A stretch of DNA of 32,574 bases, taken from NCBI GenBank assembly GCA_938088195.1, contig CALKEO010000045.1, positions 1-32,574 of the forward strand. The letters run 5' to 3'. The DNA is from an uncultured Flavobacteriaceae bacterium. Its GTDB lineage: Bacteria; Bacteroidota; Bacteroidia; Flavobacteriales; Flavobacteriaceae. The position numbers were made by a program, and so were the translations under genes. Each line of letters opens with the position of its first letter. Position 1 is the first letter of the stretch. This document shows, one piece after another, positions 31,386 to 32,574 of the stretch. The notes under the pieces are model-generated. The model was given only the letters and a program-made list of their open reading frames with translations. It ran no database searches and was not told the DNA's origin.

Positions 31386-32494
31386 AAAAAATTCTATTTA
31401 TTGATAGAGATGGAACTTTAGTTGAAGAACCCAAGTCTGATAAACAATTAGATAGTTTTGATAAACTATCTTTTTTCCCTGGAGTATTTAAATATCTAAA
31501 TAAAATATGTGAAGAGTTGGATTTTAAACTGGTTATGGTTACAAATCAAGACGGCTTAGGGACAGACTCTTTTCCCGAGGAAACCTTTTGGCCTGTTCAA
31601 AATTTTATTATTAATTCATTTAAAAATGAAGATGTTAGTTTTTTTAAAACTCACATTGACAAAAGCTTTGAAAATCAGAACTCAAATTACAGAAAACCAA
31701 GGACTGGAATGCTTACAGAATATATTGAAGATGTTAATATTGATATGCAGAACTCTTTTGTTATTGGAGATAGGGAATCGGACATGCAATTGGCTAAAAA
31801 CTTGAACTGTTCTGGGATTCTTTACAACGGAACAAAACTTAACGATTCATTAAATGAAGTTGTAAAGCTTAAGACAAATTCTTGGAAATCAGTTTATGAG
31901 TATTTGAGCGGGTTAAACAGGTATTCTATTTTTAAAAGGAAAACTAAAGAAACAAATATTGAAATTGCACTTGATCTTGATGGCACAGGCAAAAGTAATA
32001 TAGATACTGGTCTCTCTTTTTTTGATCATATGCTTGATCAGCTTTCTAGACACTCACTTGTAGATTTAAATATTAAAGTTAATGGTGATTTAAATGTCGA
32101 TGAACATCACACCGTAGAGGATACTGCTATAGCTCTTGGGGAATCTTTCTCCTTTCTTTTAGGTAAAAAAATAGGTATTGAAAGATACGCTTTTACTTTA
32201 CCGATGGACGACTGCTTAGCTCAAGTAGCAATAGATTTTGGAGGAAGAAGTTGGTTGGTATGGGATGCTGAGTTTAAAAGAGAAAGAATTGGGGATTTGC
32301 CTACTGAAATGTTTTATCATTTTTTTAAATCATTTTGTGATGGAGCTAAGCTAAATGCCAATATAAAAGTTGAAGGAAAAAATGAACATCATAAAATTGA
32401 ATCCATTTTTAAGGCTTTTGCCAAGTGTATTAAAACAGCAATTTCAAAAAATAAAGATAAATTAATATTACCCTCAACTAAAGGAGTTTTGTAA
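31382..32494 (+). CDS. hisB: Bifunctional histidinol-phosphatase / imidazoleglycerol-phosphate dehydratase
   Basis: Residues 1-165 are the HAD phosphatase domain: FIDRDGTLVEEP with nucleophile D8 and acid/base D10, VTNQDGLGTDSFPEE, RKPRTGM and IGDRESDMQLAKNL. Residues about 180-370 are the dehydratase with its two metal-binding repeats, DEHHTVED (240-247) and the later EHHKIES. The zinc-binding cysteines found in the E. coli phosphatase loop (CPH...CDCRKP) are absent here: the equivalent stretch is THIDKSFENQNSNYRKP. It overlaps hisC by four bases and hisH by one (TAATG). Confidence 0.95.
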   Translation: MKKILFIDRDGTLVEEPKSDKQLDSFDKLSFFPGVFKYLNKICEELDFKLVMVTNQDGLGTDSFPEETFWPVQNFIINSFKNEDVSFFKTHIDKSFENQNSNYRKPRTGMLTEYIEDVNIDMQNSFVIGDRESDMQLAKNLNCSGILYNGTKLNDSLNEVVKLKTNSWKSVYEYLSGLNRYSIFKRKTKETNIEIALDLDGTGKSNIDTGLSFFDHMLDQLSRHSLVDLNIKVNGDLNVDEHHTVEDTAIALGESFSFLLGKKIGIERYAFTLPMDDCLAQVAIDFGGRSWLVWDAEFKRERIGDLPTEMFYHFFKSFCDGAKLNANIKVEGKNEHHKIESIFKAFAKCIKTAISKNKDKLILPSTKGVL

Positions 32495-32574
32495 TGAAAA
32501 TAGCTATAATTGATTATGGTGCTGGAAATACTCAAAGTGTTAAGTATGCTTTGAAAAGACTTGGTTGTAATGGG
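32494..32574 (+). CDS. hisH: Imidazole glycerol phosphate synthase subunit HisH (5' part only)
   Basis: Only 27 codons are in the window: MKIAIIDYGAGNTQSV and then KYALKRLGCNG. The opening IIDYGAGN is diagnostic of HisH, the glutaminase subunit supplying ammonia to HisF. The catalytic cysteine lies beyond the edge. The start overlaps the hisB stop (TAATG), continuing the operon; hisA, hisF and hisI probably follow outside the window. Confidence 0.9.
   Translation, partial: MKIAIIDYGAGNTQSVKYALKRLGCNG

Noticed and set aside
1-32574. CRISPR array, mobile element, tRNA/rRNA genes or a defence island
   Set aside because: I saw no regularly spaced repeats, terminal inverted repeats, transposase or phage genes, tRNA-like cloverleaf 3' ends or rRNA motifs; almost all sequence is accounted for by core metabolic genes.

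Overview
The window is a compact, AT-rich (about 30% G+C by eye) stretch of core chromosome from a member of the Bacteroidota, most likely a marine or free-living Flavobacteriales lineage. The evidence is the LpxC-FabZ fusion, PorX (the response regulator with a PglZ domain that serves the type IX secretion system), a DUF5916 outer-membrane-type protein, the small DUF6787 and DUF4258 proteins, parE-parC in tandem, and promoters of the Bacteroidota type (TTTG near -33, TAnnTTTG near -7) with no Shine-Dalgarno sequences. Gene density is very high. I see no tRNA, rRNA, insertion sequence, prophage or CRISPR array.

Layout. At 1-1545 (-) is the N-terminal 515 residues of a DUF5916 protein cut by the window edge, divergent from msrA. 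From 2192 to 5696 (-) lie a LuxC-like acyl-CoA reductase, serC, serA and a small DUF6787 membrane protein. Divergent from the reductase is a two-cluster ferredoxin followed at once by ychF. Next come parE-parC (topoisomerase IV). On the other strand follow a small lipoprotein and an XRE-type regulator. A 238-bp divergent regulatory region, the longest gene-free stretch, separates that regulator from an M14-family peptidase, which is followed by an Lrp/AsnC regulator and ppc. aroB (-) abuts ppc tail to tail and is divergent from a proline dehydrogenase. The (-) operon porX-tsaE-DUF4258 follows. lpxD-lpxC/fabZ-lpxA-efp-sucD-fabG-prohibitin then runs rightward, and the window closes with a histidine operon, hisG-hisD-hisC-hisB-hisH, truncated in hisH.

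How the genes work together. The lpx genes make the early lipid A intermediates, with fabZ and fabG contributing hydroxyacyl and fatty-acyl chemistry. serC and serA make serine, aroB serves the shikimate pathway, ppc replenishes oxaloacetate and sucD belongs to the citric-acid cycle. The his genes are preceded by a legible attenuator: an 18-codon leader peptide with three adjacent His codons, an antiterminator pairing and an intrinsic terminator.

I found no clearly new multi-gene system. The signals most worth following are the his attenuator, a cluster of three TACAnnTGTA palindromes with a 22-bp imperfect direct repeat between the XRE regulator and the M14 gene, and the overlapping divergent promoters that reset the start of the acyl-CoA reductase. 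Several start codons are reassigned: GTG for the acyl-CoA reductase and ppc, TTG for proline dehydrogenase, and internal ATGs for aroB and the lipoprotein.
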